From Forficula auricularia (taxonomy: Eukaryota > Arthropoda > Insecta > Dermaptera > Forficulidae): a DNA stretch of 64,000 nucleotides. The stretch lies in assembly GCA_024734495.1 (NCBI GenBank), contig JALMQS010000030.1, positions 36,325,493-36,389,492 on the forward strand, in the 5' to 3' direction. The translations under genes and the position numbers were made by a program. The notes under the pieces were generated by a model. That model did no database searches and was not told the DNA's origin. It was given only the letters and a program-made list of their open reading frames with translations. The first letter of the stretch is position 1. Every line of letters begins with the position of its first letter. Positions 1-10,470 of this stretch are shown here, in pieces.

Positions 1-140
1 TTGTTCTAGGTCGACAAACAATTGCATAGTTTAATTACCCCCCTGATATAAATAAACTTTTATTTGAAACTTTTTTCCATACAATGCACTGTTTTTGAGT
101 TATAAGACTGTCTCAAGATAAAAAAACTCACCCGGTATAC
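1..140 (-). repeat. Family B transposon terminus (fragment)
   Basis: This segment is the reverse complement of the ends seen at 12762, 14610-14775, 18409 and 53146. Its outer end reads ACCGGGTGAGTTTTTT on the minus strand, followed by a conserved stretch containing CTCAAAAACAGTGCATT and GTCGACCTAGAACAAGC. In the copy at 12762 this terminus belongs to a DNA transposon carrying a decayed DUF4817-like reading frame. Here only the terminus is in the window. Confidence 0.6.
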
Positions 141-600
141 AATTTTTGTTGTTTGTTTGATGATTAGATAGATTTGAATAATGAATAAAAAAAATATTTT
201 TCTCTATTTATTGCTTTTTGAAGTAAAAACTGAATGCAAATTGGCCTGATAATATCACGAGAAGTGAAACGCTTCCCCCTCTCCGACTCCAACATCATCT
301 TTTATTTAATTAAGAAAAATTTTCTTGAATTAAATAAAGATGCTATGAGATTTCTGGTCTAACGCGCGAGAGTCTCCCGCCTATTTTATAATATATTTTT
401 ATAGATTATAAATTCTTCAAAATTTTCAATTCTTATATCAAAAATTATTAGATAGAAAAAAAGTTTTGGAAGAATTTTATAACAAAAAAAATACTCTATA
501 TTAAATTTATTTTTCTCTATTAATTCCTGAAACTAATAAAATATTGTATTGTCATTTGGAAATACGCGAGGGGTCAACCGCGACCTAATATGCTGTACAC
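141..600. other. AT-rich intergenic sequence with one hairpin
   Basis: No coding signal. A strong hairpin lies at about 295-345, with arms ATTTAATTAAGAAAA and TTTTCTTGAATTAAAT. It is probably an old MITE remnant; nothing else is recognisable. Confidence 0.3.
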
Positions 601-609
601 ACCTTCTTC

Positions 610-704
610 CACTTGTACTTCCAAATATTTCCAAGTACTTTCCAAATATTTCCAACTAATTCCAAAGATTCCCAAGTACTTCCAAATGTTTTCAAGTACT
701 TTCA
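610..704. repeat. 20-bp minisatellite, left segment
   Basis: Degenerate copies of the unit TTCCAAATATTTCCAAGTAC. The last 48 bases (657-704) are identical to 2562-2609 at the far end of the main array, so this block and the main array share history on both sides of the LINE fragment. Confidence 0.85.
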
Positions 705-1553
705 GAAATCATCTTCCAGGAAGCTCTGGAAGACGTACAAAAAGGGATAAAGGTAAATGGAGTTTGGGTCAGCAATATAAGATACGCAGATGATACAGTC
801 CTAGTTTCTGACAACGTTAGTGATCTACAAGAACTGGTCAACAGGGTAGGGGAACACAGTAGAAAAATGGGCCTAAACATTAACGTAGCCAAGACGAAGG
901 TGATGATCATCACCAGAGAGCCCCAAATGTTCACAAATACTGAAATAATGCACAATGGAAGACCTATAGAACGAGTCAACAAATTCAAATATCTAGGAAC
1001 ATGGCTCTGCGAAGAATGGACATCGGACACTGAAATCAAAAGCCGTATTGAACAAGCTCGCAACGCCTTTTTTAATTGCAGGAAAGTGCTCACTTGCACC
1101 GATTTCGACCTGAACCTCAGACTAAGGTTCGCAAGGTGCTATGTCTGGTCAGTACTTCTCTACGGGATGGAAGGCTGGACCCTAAAAGTAAACACCATTA
1201 ATAAATTAGAAGCCTTCGAGATGTGGGTCTACCGTAGGATCCTCAAGATACCATGGACGGCAAAAATAAGTAATGAGGAAGTACTAAGAAGGATCAACAA
1301 AGGCCGTGAACTATACAACACCGTGAAGAAGAGGAAGGTGGCCTATCTGGGACATATAATGAGAAGTGCAAAATACCAACTATTACAGCTGATTATAGAA
1401 GGAAAGATAGAGGGCAGGCGAGGAATGGGAAGGAGGAAGATGTCTTGGTTGCGGAATATCAGACACTGGACGGGTCTCAGAAGCGTTCAAGAGCTTCTAC
1501 ACACCGCTAGGAACAGAGAAGGAATGCGGAATGTGGTCGCGAACATCCATTAA
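705..1553 (+). pseudogene. LINE reverse transcriptase, 3' fragment
   Basis: An open frame runs from about 705 to a stop at 1553 and encodes the second half of a non-LTR retrotransposon reverse transcriptase. The catalytic YADD box is at 783-794, in context IRYADDTVLVSD. It is followed by KMGLNINVAKTKVM and a conserved C-terminal region with FKYLGTWL, RIEQARNAFF, GMEGWTL, WVYRRILKIPW and YLGHIMR. These are typical of the insect endonuclease-reverse transcriptase family often named craniofacial development protein 2-like. The endonuclease domain and the upstream half of the polymerase are missing, so it is 5'-truncated and not autonomous. The first ATG in frame (867) lies after the catalytic box and is not a meaningful start. 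It is flanked on both sides by the same 20-bp minisatellite. The RT identity is firm; the exact LINE clade is not. Confidence 0.9.
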
Positions 1554-1575
1554 TGGATAAGCAGTCGAAGTAAGA

Positions 1576-2661
1576 ATTCCAAATATTTCCAAGTACTTCC
1601 AAATATTTCCAAGTAATTCCAAATATTTCCAAGTACTTCCAAATATTTCCAAGTAATTCCAAATATTTCCAAGTACTTCCAAATATTTCCAAGTAATTCC
1701 AAATATTTCCAAGTAATTCCAAATATTTCCAAGTACTTCCAAATATTTCCAAGTACTTCCAATTATTTCCAAGTACTTCCAAATATTTCCAAGTACTTCC
1801 AAATATTTCCAAGTACTTCCAAATATTTCCAAGTACTTCCAAATGTTTCCAAGTAATTCCAAATATTTCCAAGATCTCAAAGTTTCCAAATATTTCCAAG
1901 TACTTCCAAATATTTCCAAGTAATTCCAAATATTTACAAGTACTTCCAAATATTTCCAAGTACTTCCAAATATTTCCAAGTACTTCCAAATATTTCCAAG
2001 TAATTCCAAATATTTACAAGTACTTCCAAATATTTCCAAGTACTTCCAAAATATTTCCAAGTACTTCCAAATGATTCCCAAGTACTTCCAAATATTTCCA
2101 AGTAACTTCCAAATATTTCCAAGTAATTCCAAATATTTCCAAGTACTTCCAAATATTTCCAAGTAATTCCAAATGTTCCAAGTACTTCCAAATATTTCAA
2201 GTAATTCCAAATATTTCCAAGTAATTCCAAATATTTTCAAGTACTTCTAAATATTTCCAAGTAATTCCAAATATTTACAAGTACTTCCAAATATTTCCAA
2301 GTAATTCCAAATATTTCCAAGTACTTCCAAATATTTCCAAGTAATTCCAAATATTTTCAAGTACTTCTAAATATTTCCAAGTAATTCCAAATATTTACAA
2401 GTACTTCCAAATATTTCCAAGTAATTCCAAATATTTCCAAGTACTTCCAAATATTTCCAAGTAATTCCAAATATTTACAAGTACTTCCAAATATTTCCAA
2501 GTAATTCCAAATATTTCCAAGTACTTCCAAATATTTCCAAGTACTTCCAAATATTTCCAAGTAATTCCAAAGATTCCCAAGTACTTCCAAATGTTTTCAA
2601 GTACTTTCAAATATTTCCAAGTACTTCCAAATATTTCAAGTACTTCCAAAATACTTCCAAA
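1576..2661. repeat. 20-bp minisatellite array (about 54 units)
   Basis: Tandem units of TTCCAAATATTTCCAAGTAC/A, with the last base often alternating C and A so that a 40-bp dimer is visible. The minus strand has no stop in long stretches of all three frames, because a 20-bp unit cycles through the frames and reads GNIWKYLEIFGSTWKYLEVL. These frames are a by-product of unit composition, not evidence of genes. The array begins 22 bases after the LINE stop codon and could be an expanded LINE 3' tail. Confidence 0.95.
2221..2460. repeat. 120-bp higher-order repeat within minisatellite
   Basis: Bases 2221-2340 and 2341-2460 appear identical, including diagnostic variants such as TTTTCAAG, ACTTCTAAAT and TTTACAAG. 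This is a six-unit higher-order repeat made by a recent duplication inside the array. Confidence 0.85.
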
Positions 2662-2689
2662 CAGGTGTACACCTACTTCCATTCGCGCA

Positions 2690-3380
2690 TCACTCCCTCG
2701 GAAATACGTATGTGTGTTTCAAGAAAATTGACAGAGTAGAAATGTGTCAAAAATCCGATTACAAGATTCTACCCAGAAGGGTTTATACAAATAACCTAAA
2801 TAACAAATAGTCAAAACTTTTTCAAGACATGATGTATAAAAAATGTTTTGTCAAATAATATTTAATATTTATTCAATGTGAATCTAAAATATTTTATTTA
2901 TTTTATATGTATTTTACCTATATAGTATATAGACAAATAGTAGGTAACTTCAGACAAAAGCTTTTTGTCTTGGCAAATAATTTATAATAGCTATTATTTT
3001 TCTATTTGTCTAGGCCAAAACTTTTGCCTAAATACTTTTTTTGGCAAATATGTAGTATTCTAATTTCTAATTGGTGTCATTCTGTAATAAATATTTTTAT
3101 TTAATAAAAATAAAATAAAATTTCTCTTTCATTGAGTAATAGGGACCGTAGCGTCACGACATTAGCGCCAACTGGTGACGAAAATGTAAGCTTTGGGGGA
3201 TGATTTATTAAACGTCCATGACAAAGATCCCCTAGGCTCCGTACATCTCTTTTACCTATGATATAATACAATATTTGACCCAATTGTCCCAAATTATTTG
3301 AATAAATAAACACAAGAGTGCGCTACCTTCGCTAGTAGTGCTGCCTATATGATTAACGCATGGTTCTTATAATATACTTA
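2690..3380. other. AT-rich intergenic sequence
   Basis: No convincing gene. Contains short hairpins (for example around 2955-2980, ACAAAAGCTTTTTGT) and a moderately GC-rich patch at 3140-3340 that I do not recognise. Confidence 0.3.
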
Positions 3381-3381
3381 G

Positions 3382-4156
3382 TACCTGGAGGAACCGAGCG
3401 ATGCTCGGTAACTTCTTCCTTCAGTTAAAACCTTTATTTTAATATTATTTTCAATTTAAAAAGGTCGATTTTTATTTGAGAGCCGTTTTCAAATTATAAA
3501 AAAATACAAAAATATATAATATTCGCCCACTGTACCCTCCCCCCACCCCGAAACCTCGCTCTACCCCCGGATCCCCCACCACTGCACCCTACACCTCCGT
3601 TTTGATTCAACCATATGATTCATTTTTATTCATCCAATTGTTAATAAATAAAACTCTTCAAAATGTGTTGTTTTTTCAGAAAATTGAGACCTGCTTATGC
3701 GAAATATATTTTTAAATAAATTCTTGATTATTTTTTATTCTATTAAATAAATAAACTTCTTTATAAAAACAATTATAAAACGTTTATTAATATTTCTAAC
3801 GTTTAGGTTGAACAAAATATGTTAAAATCCACAATCACAATACTTCTTCAAGGCCTTTTAGAACAATGAATTAAGGCAACCCATTGTCTGCCTGGGTACA
3901 AAAGGAAAAGGGAAACCTTTTTTAAAACCCTAAGAATGGGATTTGTCTACCTGAGAATAATTAATTTGATTACGAAAAAAACCCATCAAAAACAATTTTG
4001 TCGAAGGTGAGACCGTGACAGATCGAATTGTCACCCCGAAAACCCCTAACCCGTGAATTTCATCAAAATCGGTAGAGTCGTTTTCAAAATAGAACCAAGA
4101 TACAAATATATATACAAATAAATATACAATTTTTGCTCGTTTTTTAAGAGTAGATA
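3382..4156 (-). mobile_element. Helitron-like element, family C, copy 1
   Basis: On the minus strand it starts near 4156 with the family 5' end TATCTACTCTTA followed by AAACGAGCAAAAATTG. It ends near 3382 after the hairpin ACCGAGCATCGCTCGGT (3393-3409). The hairpin lying a few bases before the 3' end, the absence of terminal inverted repeats and the matching termini in other copies fit a non-autonomous Helitron. The interior has a C-rich block on the plus strand (about 3535-3595). No Rep/helicase coding is visible. Confidence 0.55.
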
Positions 4157-4590
4157 TACTTAATAAAATTTTAGTTTCAAAACTTTGGTGTCTATTATTT
4201 TGTGACTGTTAACTGATATATTAAATTTAGACATAAATATTCTTAAATATCATCATTTCCTTTTAAACAACCACCAAATCAGGACTGTCCAATCCGGGGC
4301 TGCAATGACTGCGCTACAAAATCAAATCATAAACTTCCTTTAAACATTGATGTTTTTATATACTTACTTTGAAAACGTATTTAATATAATTTGTCCTGAT
4401 TAAAAAATAATTTTTCGTTATTTTTCAAATCTAACATTAGATTTTTTATGACACGGTATGAAAATACTCTAATGTTTTGAAATTTTAAGGATGCACCGCA
4501 TCCACAGCATCCATGGACCATACGGCACTGATATGTATGTTTAAAAAAAAAAATCCAAAAATCCATTGGCTCAGTGCTTATGTATGTATA
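4157..4590. other. Unassigned AT-rich sequence
   Basis: No gene seen. Around 4282-4300 the text CAGGACTGTCCAATCC resembles a hAT-type terminus, but no partner end was found. Confidence 0.25.
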
Positions 4591-5045
4591 TACGGTCCCC
4601 TGCGTTTCGCAACCATAAGTCTCAGAGCTTAACCTCGATATAGGTGAGAGGGATTACAAGTAAGCTTTTGGTTAAAATCGGAAAACCAGAAGTGGACATT
4701 TACATGAAAGATTTTTCATTTTTTTTTTTTAAATTAGTGTATTTATCAAGTGTCATGAATTATTAGTTGTGTCAAATTTTTAATCCGATTGTAAAAAAGG
4801 AAGGGGGTGTAAATTAGGAGTGTCGTAAAATAAATATTTTTATCGTTCATATCTCGTTTTCGGAAAGTTGCAGAGGCTTGAAATTTAAAACTTAAGCTAT
4901 CTAGAGGCTACAAGAAGTATAACAAGATTTTGGCTAAAATAAAAAAACCGAAAGTTGATGTTTACGTACGTAAGAATTTACCCCCCCCCTGCGTTTCGCA
5001 ACCATAAGGCTCAGAGATACGCAGTACTTTTTTTTACAAGTAGTA
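4590..5045 (+). repeat. Interspersed repeat C' (CTGCGTTTCGCAACCATAAG)
   Basis: Contains two copies of CTGCGTTTCGCAACCATAAG (near 4600 and 4988) and the text TGTCGTAAAATAAATATT shared with 8536-8818, 20110-20235 (minus), 30775-31030 and 45100-46000. At 30775-31030 the family ends in the same ACCGAGCATCGCTCG hairpin as family C, so it is probably a related Helitron family. Confidence 0.5.
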
Positions 5046-5116
5046 TTCGTAGAAAGTCGAGAAATTAAAAAAAATTCTGATAACTCCAAAACTAATGATT
5101 TTTACCCCGGGTTCAT

Positions 5117-5245
5117 GGGGTTAAATTTATTGGAAAATAGATGATAGTATAACCCCTTTCAAGATTTCTATCGAATTACCAATAACCCTCTATATAAAGA
5201 GAGAAATAAAAGATTAAAACTAATAGACTAAAATGCCCTACATTG
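5117..5245 (+). repeat. Direct repeat R1, copy 1
   Basis: About 130 bases sharing AAATTTATTGGAAA, AGTATAACCCC, AAGATTTCTATC and ATTACCAATAACCC with 6405-6532. A reverse copy is split around the mini-Penelope insertion at 29637-30284. Confidence 0.7.
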
Positions 5246-5396
5246 AAAAAAAAACGATATATTTATAGTTAAGAAATTATATTTGATATGAATAGATGGT
5301 GAAGTTAATTATAGCGAAATCGATCTCTGTTCAATATGAATAAAAGATACACGTATATTAAGTATTCTCATATTTTCGGAACAACTCTAGATATTA

Positions 5397-5659
5397 AATT
5401 GAAAGTTTTTGCAGAGAGTAGCAGAATTTTTATATATTGAAGGGAGGACAATAAAAGAGTGTGTCTTCTGCTGGAATTATAAATTTTATTTATTTATAAC
5501 GAGACTATAGTTTCGAGGGCTTTGCCCTCTTCATCGAGTCTATTACAATGGATTCAACAGGATTAATTTATTTATTTAGCTGTTTATGAACTATAGTCTC
5601 GTTATAAATAAATAAAATTTATAATTCCAGCAGAAGACACACTCTTTTATTGTCTCCTT
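5397..5659. mobile_element. Miniature palindromic Penelope-like element
   Basis: Inverted arms of about 75 bp (5440-5514 and 5588-5660) surround a short core. The arm end matches Penelope-type repeats elsewhere in the window, including GAGACTATAGTTTCG. The element is flanked by a 13-bp duplication, CAACTCTAGATAT, at 5382-5394 and 5660-5672, which marks it as a real insertion. There is no coding sequence. A minus-strand hammerhead-like motif lies at 5501-5541. Confidence 0.65.
5501..5541 (-). ncRNA. Hammerhead-like motif (degenerate)
   Basis: On the minus strand a perfect 6-bp stem II (GAGGGC/GCCCUC, loop AAA) is followed by GAAAC and the palindrome ACUAUAGU leading to GUC. The first core box reads CUCGAUGA instead of CUGANGA, an inserted base that probably abolishes cleavage. 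Confidence 0.5.
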
Positions 5660-5660
5660 C

Positions 5661-7195
5661 AACTCTAGATATATTAATAGTTAAGATGCCGCTATTCGAA
5701 CCAAGCACCAATAAGTAAATTATAAAAATATTGTTATTTGAGTAAATTAGTGGAATAGTTAAATTTAATAGTTGGGTATTTAAATGAAATAATACGTATG
5801 TTATTTACGACAAAAATTAGATAAACTTGAATATTTTTTATTTATAATAAACATTATTCAAGCTTATATTATTTATATTCATTTGATGTAGAATCTATAT
5901 TCAAATGAATTATATAAATATTGAATTTAATTATTCATTTGGTTGAATAAATAAAAAACATTTATTTAATTTTCTATATTTATAAGGTCTTAATCTAATT
6001 TATATTGATATTTCTTATAATCTTATAGTGGGTTTTAAAATTAAAAAAAAACAATTAATAATGTAAACAAAATTTTTAAATTTTTTAATATCTTAATTAT
6101 TAAGATATCACTATTTGCAGTAAATCTAAGTCGTTTTATGATAAAAAATATTCGTTTAGATATAATAAGAGGTTTTACTAGAAGTAAACTAGACATTCAT
6201 TTAATATTAAGAGATATCTAATAGAATAAAATAGATCACTCAAGTATATAATATATTTGGATTAAATACCTAAAAATTTGGTCATATTTGGAATGATTTC
6301 GATATATCTTGATTATTAATAAAATATCTTTGGAATAAATAAGAGCTCATTAAAAATGCTCAACTCTATCAATATATTTATTATAAATAAATTGTTTTTC
6401 AGTGTAGGGTCAAATTTATTGGAAATTAGCTATAGTATAACCCCCTTTCAAGATTTCTATCAAATTACCAATAACCCTTTATATAAAGACCGAATATAAA
6501 AGATTAAAACAAATAGACTATAAATGCTCTATAGTGGCAAATTAGAGAACAAACTATTTTCTCCCATTAGAATAATAGATTTAATTCCCCATTAAAGGTG
6601 CCCCTCTAGTGGTTACTGATTTTAAATTTCCCATTGGTAATCTGTTTATCCTGCGATTGTATATCCTTTGTACTAAAAGTGATGTTTGAGGGTAATCGGA
6701 GAATGCCAAATTAATTCGCCAATTTGCTACACGGCGTTTCTCTCTCATTTGCTTTGTTGTTTAACAACTGAAAATGTAGACGCCATTATTAGGTATCTTA
6801 ATAAGAGACATTTCTTCTTTTTTTCTTCTCCGCCTGAATACTATATTTATGTTTACTTACACAAACTAAAGCCTGACAAGGGGCACAATTACTCCATCAT
6901 TTGGTTAAATTCGTATTTGACCCAAGTGGCGATTTGGGTTATCAGGGGGGCGATAATTGAGTAGGGGCGATTGGACGGCGATGAGTATTAAAAAAGGGAA
7001 AAATTAAAATACGAAGTAAAGAAATGGAATCACTTCCCTTGCGAGTTGTTAAATGTAATTTTCATTCTCAAATATAAATAATGTTATATTAATATTTTTT
7101 AGAAAAAATATTTAAATTTCTAATAAATTACAAAGAAACATACTGTTGTTAACGCGGCATTTAGAGTATTTTTTTCTTGATAATAATATAATTCT
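5661..7195. other. AT-rich intergenic sequence with repeat R1 copy 2
   Basis: Mostly very AT-rich sequence without coding signal. 6405-6532 is the second copy of direct repeat R1. The stretch 6540-6960 is less AT-rich and looks unique, but no gene or motif is recognisable. Confidence 0.35.
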
Positions 7196-7744
7196 TTTTA
7201 ATGGTAATATTTTGGAGTAGCAGGCGGTATGTCCTTTGATGCTGGAACATGCCTTATTTGACAATAGGATGGTGGGACTTTACAATTCCCACTTTTTGAA
7301 CCTCAATAAATTTAATTTATGTTTGTCATATTTTGGGTTAAGAGATTAAGTCCTGTCGGAAGGCTTTTTAACTGAAGGAAACACCAGATGTCAATAATAA
7401 ATTCATTGATTGGGGTTTTTCTAAATTTCGACTTTGCGTGGGAATTTTCCAAGAGAGTAATTTCTAGAAAATAGGCAGGCTTCAATATTTCGAACCGAAT
7501 AAAACTGCTTTGGTTCTTTTTATATACGATAATAAAATTGTTTAAAATAATACAACTGCTTTATTATTTACACTTTAGGCATACAATGAAAATGAAAAGG
7601 GGGTGATGGGCCACAAAAGGTTGGGAACCACTGTACTAGAAGGAATTAAGCTAACTTTAAATTTTTTATTTGTTACTGTTCACCCGAGAGAATGAAATCG
7701 AATATGATAGAACATTTATAATGATAAGATTTGAGCCGTTACTT
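7196..7744. other. Unassigned sequence with a hAT-like terminus
   Basis: The minus-strand text CAGTGGTTCCCAACCTTTT at about 7616-7634 is a typical hAT terminal sequence (consensus CAGNGNTTC). I could not find the opposite terminus, so this is a solo end or an eroded element. No coding is seen. Confidence 0.4.
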
Positions 7745-8361
7745 TAGTGCCTGGAGCACCGAGCGATGCTCGGTATCTTTTTGCCTCTAAATATCTTAAG
7801 TTTCAAATTTCAAGGCCGTTACGCAGCTGGTATTATTAATAGTACCTGGAGCCATCGAGCGATGCACAGTAACCAAATTAAGAAAAATACAAATATATAG
7901 GCACAGCCCCCTCCTCCGAAACCACGCATCTCGCCCCCACCCCTGCACCTCTATCTCCACCCCCACTCTGTCCAACCCCCAACCCCGCCCCGGATCCCCC
8001 CACAACTGCACCACCCACATCCATCCGCACCCCGCACCAAGTTTTTGCATTTCTAGCTTTCTAGTGGTCTACAGATTATGTGTATATAAGTATATAAATA
8101 AATTTTGTATAATTATTTTTTTTAATTAAATAACAATTTATTTAGTTTTTTAATCAATTAAATAAATAATAATTTTATTGAAGCAATTTTTTACATGAAA
8201 TAATGTATACAATGTATTTTTAATGCTTTTTCATCCTCAAAACTTGTTAATAGAATTTGTTTCATCAAAATCGGTAGAGCTGTTTTCAAAATAGAACTAA
8301 GATACAAATATATATATATATATATATAAAAACAATTTTGCTCGTTTAATAAGAGTAGATA
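7745..8361 (-). mobile_element. Helitron-like element, family C, copy 2 (composite)
   Basis: Two hairpin-type 3' ends lie in tandem on the minus strand, at 7758-7774 (ACCGAGCGATGCTCGGT on plus) and near 7851-7875. The shared 5' end (TATCTACTCTTATTAAACGAG on minus) is at about 8361. The inner unit contains a strongly C-rich block (7905-8035). The first hairpin with its 80-base lead belongs to the C' family, so this is probably two nested or adjacent elements. Confidence 0.5.
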
Positions 8362-8535
8362 TTGCCTTTAACTTTAACTAAAGCCAGATACTGCGTAAAG
8401 GATAGTAAATGAAAGTTGTCCGCCTGTATTTATGCAACCGAACGCTGCCTCTGGATCGGTCTAGTCTACCTTACAGGCGTCCTTGTTAAATGAATATTTT
8501 TAATAATCTTTTATATTATTAAATGAGAAATTCTT

Positions 8536-8818
8536 GTATATAGAATCGGTTTCTCAAAAATGGCTCTAACGATTTCGCTATAAATTGGTGTACTTATCAA
8601 GTCTCATGAGTTATTAATCATGTATAAATTTTAATCCGATTGAAATAAATGAAGGGGGTGTAAATTACTAGTGTCGTAAAATAAATATTTTAATCGTTCA
8701 TATCTCGTCTTTCGGTTGGTCGCAGAGTCTTGAAATTTGAAACTTAAGCTATTTAGAGGCTACAAGATTTTCGTTAAAATAGAAGTACTGAAGTTGATGT
8801 TTACGTACGTAAGAATGT
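8536..8818 (+). repeat. Interspersed repeat C' fragment
   Basis: Shares AATCGGTTTCTC, GGCTCTAACGATTTCGCTA and GTCGTAAAATAAATATTT with 30775-31030 and 45100-46000. It stops exactly where the hAT transposase fragment begins. Confidence 0.55.
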
Positions 8819-8980
8819 AATGTGGAAGATGCTCCGGTTCATCTACAAACAGAGTTGATCGAGCTTCAGGAAGACTCATATTTGAAGTCTAAATTAGATA
8901 ATGTGGAACTAAGCGAATTTTACAGAACATTCCTTTCCGAAGAAAAGTATCCACGGTGGAGAGTTTTCGCACGAAAATAA
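8819..8980 (+). pseudogene. hAT transposase fragment (GTF2IRD2-like)
   Basis: A 53-codon open stretch reads NVEDAPVHLQTELIELQED, then LKSKLDNVELSEFYRTFLSE, then EKYPRW and a stop at 8978. This pattern (hydrophobic LQxELIELQ, then a SEFYR block and a KYP block) is characteristic of the C-terminal part of hAT transposases of the type annotated as general transcription factor II-I repeat domain protein 2-like. It lacks the zinc finger, the catalytic residues and the dimerisation motif, so it is a short exon-sized relic. It begins directly at the end of a Helitron-like C' repeat, which may be a junction or a captured fragment. Confidence 0.6.
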
Positions 8981-9339
8981 TTTAAATTTTAATTTAAAGG
9001 AATTCTCTTTTTTTAATTACGGTCACTGCACTGCAGCCAGATGTACGAAGGGCGATTGAGATCCTCTCCGTACGCATCCGGACCCGAATTGCTTTTAGCA
9101 CCTCCCCCCCCCTTATCCCTTTCCGCTCTTTTTCGCCGACCCCTGGGGTCTTCGTCAAAATTATATGGTGATCGGAAATGTGTCATAAATATCTGAGTTG
9201 ACAGTGTAAAAAAATGATCTTTCAAAAAAAGTCTATAATGGAATATTTCCAAAAAAGGTCACGTGATTTTCGAAGTCACGCCCTTAAAAATGGGAGGGCT
9301 CAATGATTTAAAGATACTCCTTCTCATTAGGGAATTAAC
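8981..9339. other. Unassigned, moderately GC-rich sequence
   Basis: The stretch 9010-9165 is GC-richer than its surroundings. It has a minus-strand open frame, but there is no recognisable domain and no support that it is coding. Confidence 0.25.
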
Positions 9340-9790
9340 CAATCGAGAGCTTTTCTTGTGGAAAATTTCCAGAGATGAGAGTTAGCAGAGTGCAGAGATG
9401 AGAGAGCTCAGTCGTTGAGTTCAGTCAGTTTTTAGACAGCAGTTAGCAAGGAGACAGTGAGAGTGGACAGTAAGTGAAGTGAAAAGATGTACAACCCCCT
9501 TTGACCAAAATAAAAACCATATAAAAGAAAATGTGTTCTATTTAAACCCTTGCCTAAGAGATAGCGAATCTTTTTTCATCAACAGCACACATCTTCCAGC
9601 AACGGCCGTGCGAGACAAAGAATCCACGATCTCCGAGGCTTCACGATTACCATTAGTAGGCCATTATAATCCTTCAGGACTATGATACGGCCCGCTATAA
9701 ATAAAACAAATAATATGTTCGCACCTTTAACCACTGGCGCGCGACATATTTGGTTCGCAGCGGTGGGATAACCACCCTTGACGCGACATA
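9340..9790 (+). repeat. Possible LTR end and primer-binding region
   Basis: A purine-rich GAGAGTTAGCAGAG / GAGTTCAGTCAGTTTTTAGA stretch, a TATAAATAAAAC box at about 9694 and TGGCGCGCGACA at about 9735, followed by GGTTCGCAGCGGTGGGAT, resemble the end of an insect LTR with its downstream primer-binding region. No second LTR or gag/pol coding is present. Weak call. Confidence 0.25.
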
Positions 9791-10403
9791 AGACAATTTA
9801 AAGACGTCACAGTCCATAAACTCAATATCAGTTCAAATTTGTAGTTTAAAATTTTATTTTTACTTTCCCACTTATTTTGTCTAGAATCTGTCATCAGATA
9901 GCGGTGCCCCACGGAACCACGGTGAAACTAAGGTTTCCGTGGTTTCTATAAAAAAAACAATTGAAAAATAAAAATAAAATAAATACGAAAAACAGCACTT
10001 TTTAAACACGATTATCTCAAAAACTAAGCCAAATCTCAAAAATGGTATTCTTCATTTTCGTCTTATTTTGGTGAGTACTATAAGAATCGATTGTCAGATC
10101 GCGGCGACACAGTTACCGTAGAATCCCCGTCATCTAATTTCTTTTATCATGAGTTATCTATCATTGGCATCTATCAAACAAGACAGCGATATCATTTTAT
10201 TATTATTGCTCATTATTCGATTATAAAAATATTTAATTCCAAAAAGTCTCTAGTGAACCAGCCGGGTGATTGTCATGTATCTTGGTTTCCATCCATAAAT
10301 CCTCAAATTACATCTTCATATTCATTCATTTGTAAATAAGTAAATAACAACTTTTGTACTTAAATTTTTGCCTTGTATAAATACCCCAGCAACTATGTAA
10401 AAA
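9791..10403. other. Unassigned intergenic sequence
   Basis: No gene or clear repeat structure recognised. Contains ordinary AT-rich sequence. Confidence 0.25.
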
Positions 10404-10470
10404 AATAAGCTGACGTGTTCAGTGTGGCCATCCACTTGACTTTACCATACAACCTGGCCCCTCACATATA
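10404..10470 (-). repeat. Family A repeat, left part (split by Helitron)
   Basis: Begins AAGCTGACGTGTTC, then GTGGCCATCCACTTGACTTT and ACCATACAACCTGGCCCCTC, as in intact family A copies at 34255 and 61675. The family resumes at 11492, so the 1,021-bp Helitron is inserted inside this copy. Confidence 0.8.

Noticed and set aside
1497..2590. Long minus-strand open frames (up to 247 codons)
   Set aside because: They are the 20-bp minisatellite read in three frames; no start context, domain or composition of a real gene.
3382..8361. LTR or TIR classification of the ACCGAGCATCGCTCGGT repeats
   Set aside because: Copies lack terminal repeats and target duplications; a hairpin near one end and a constant opposite end fit Helitron-like elements better.
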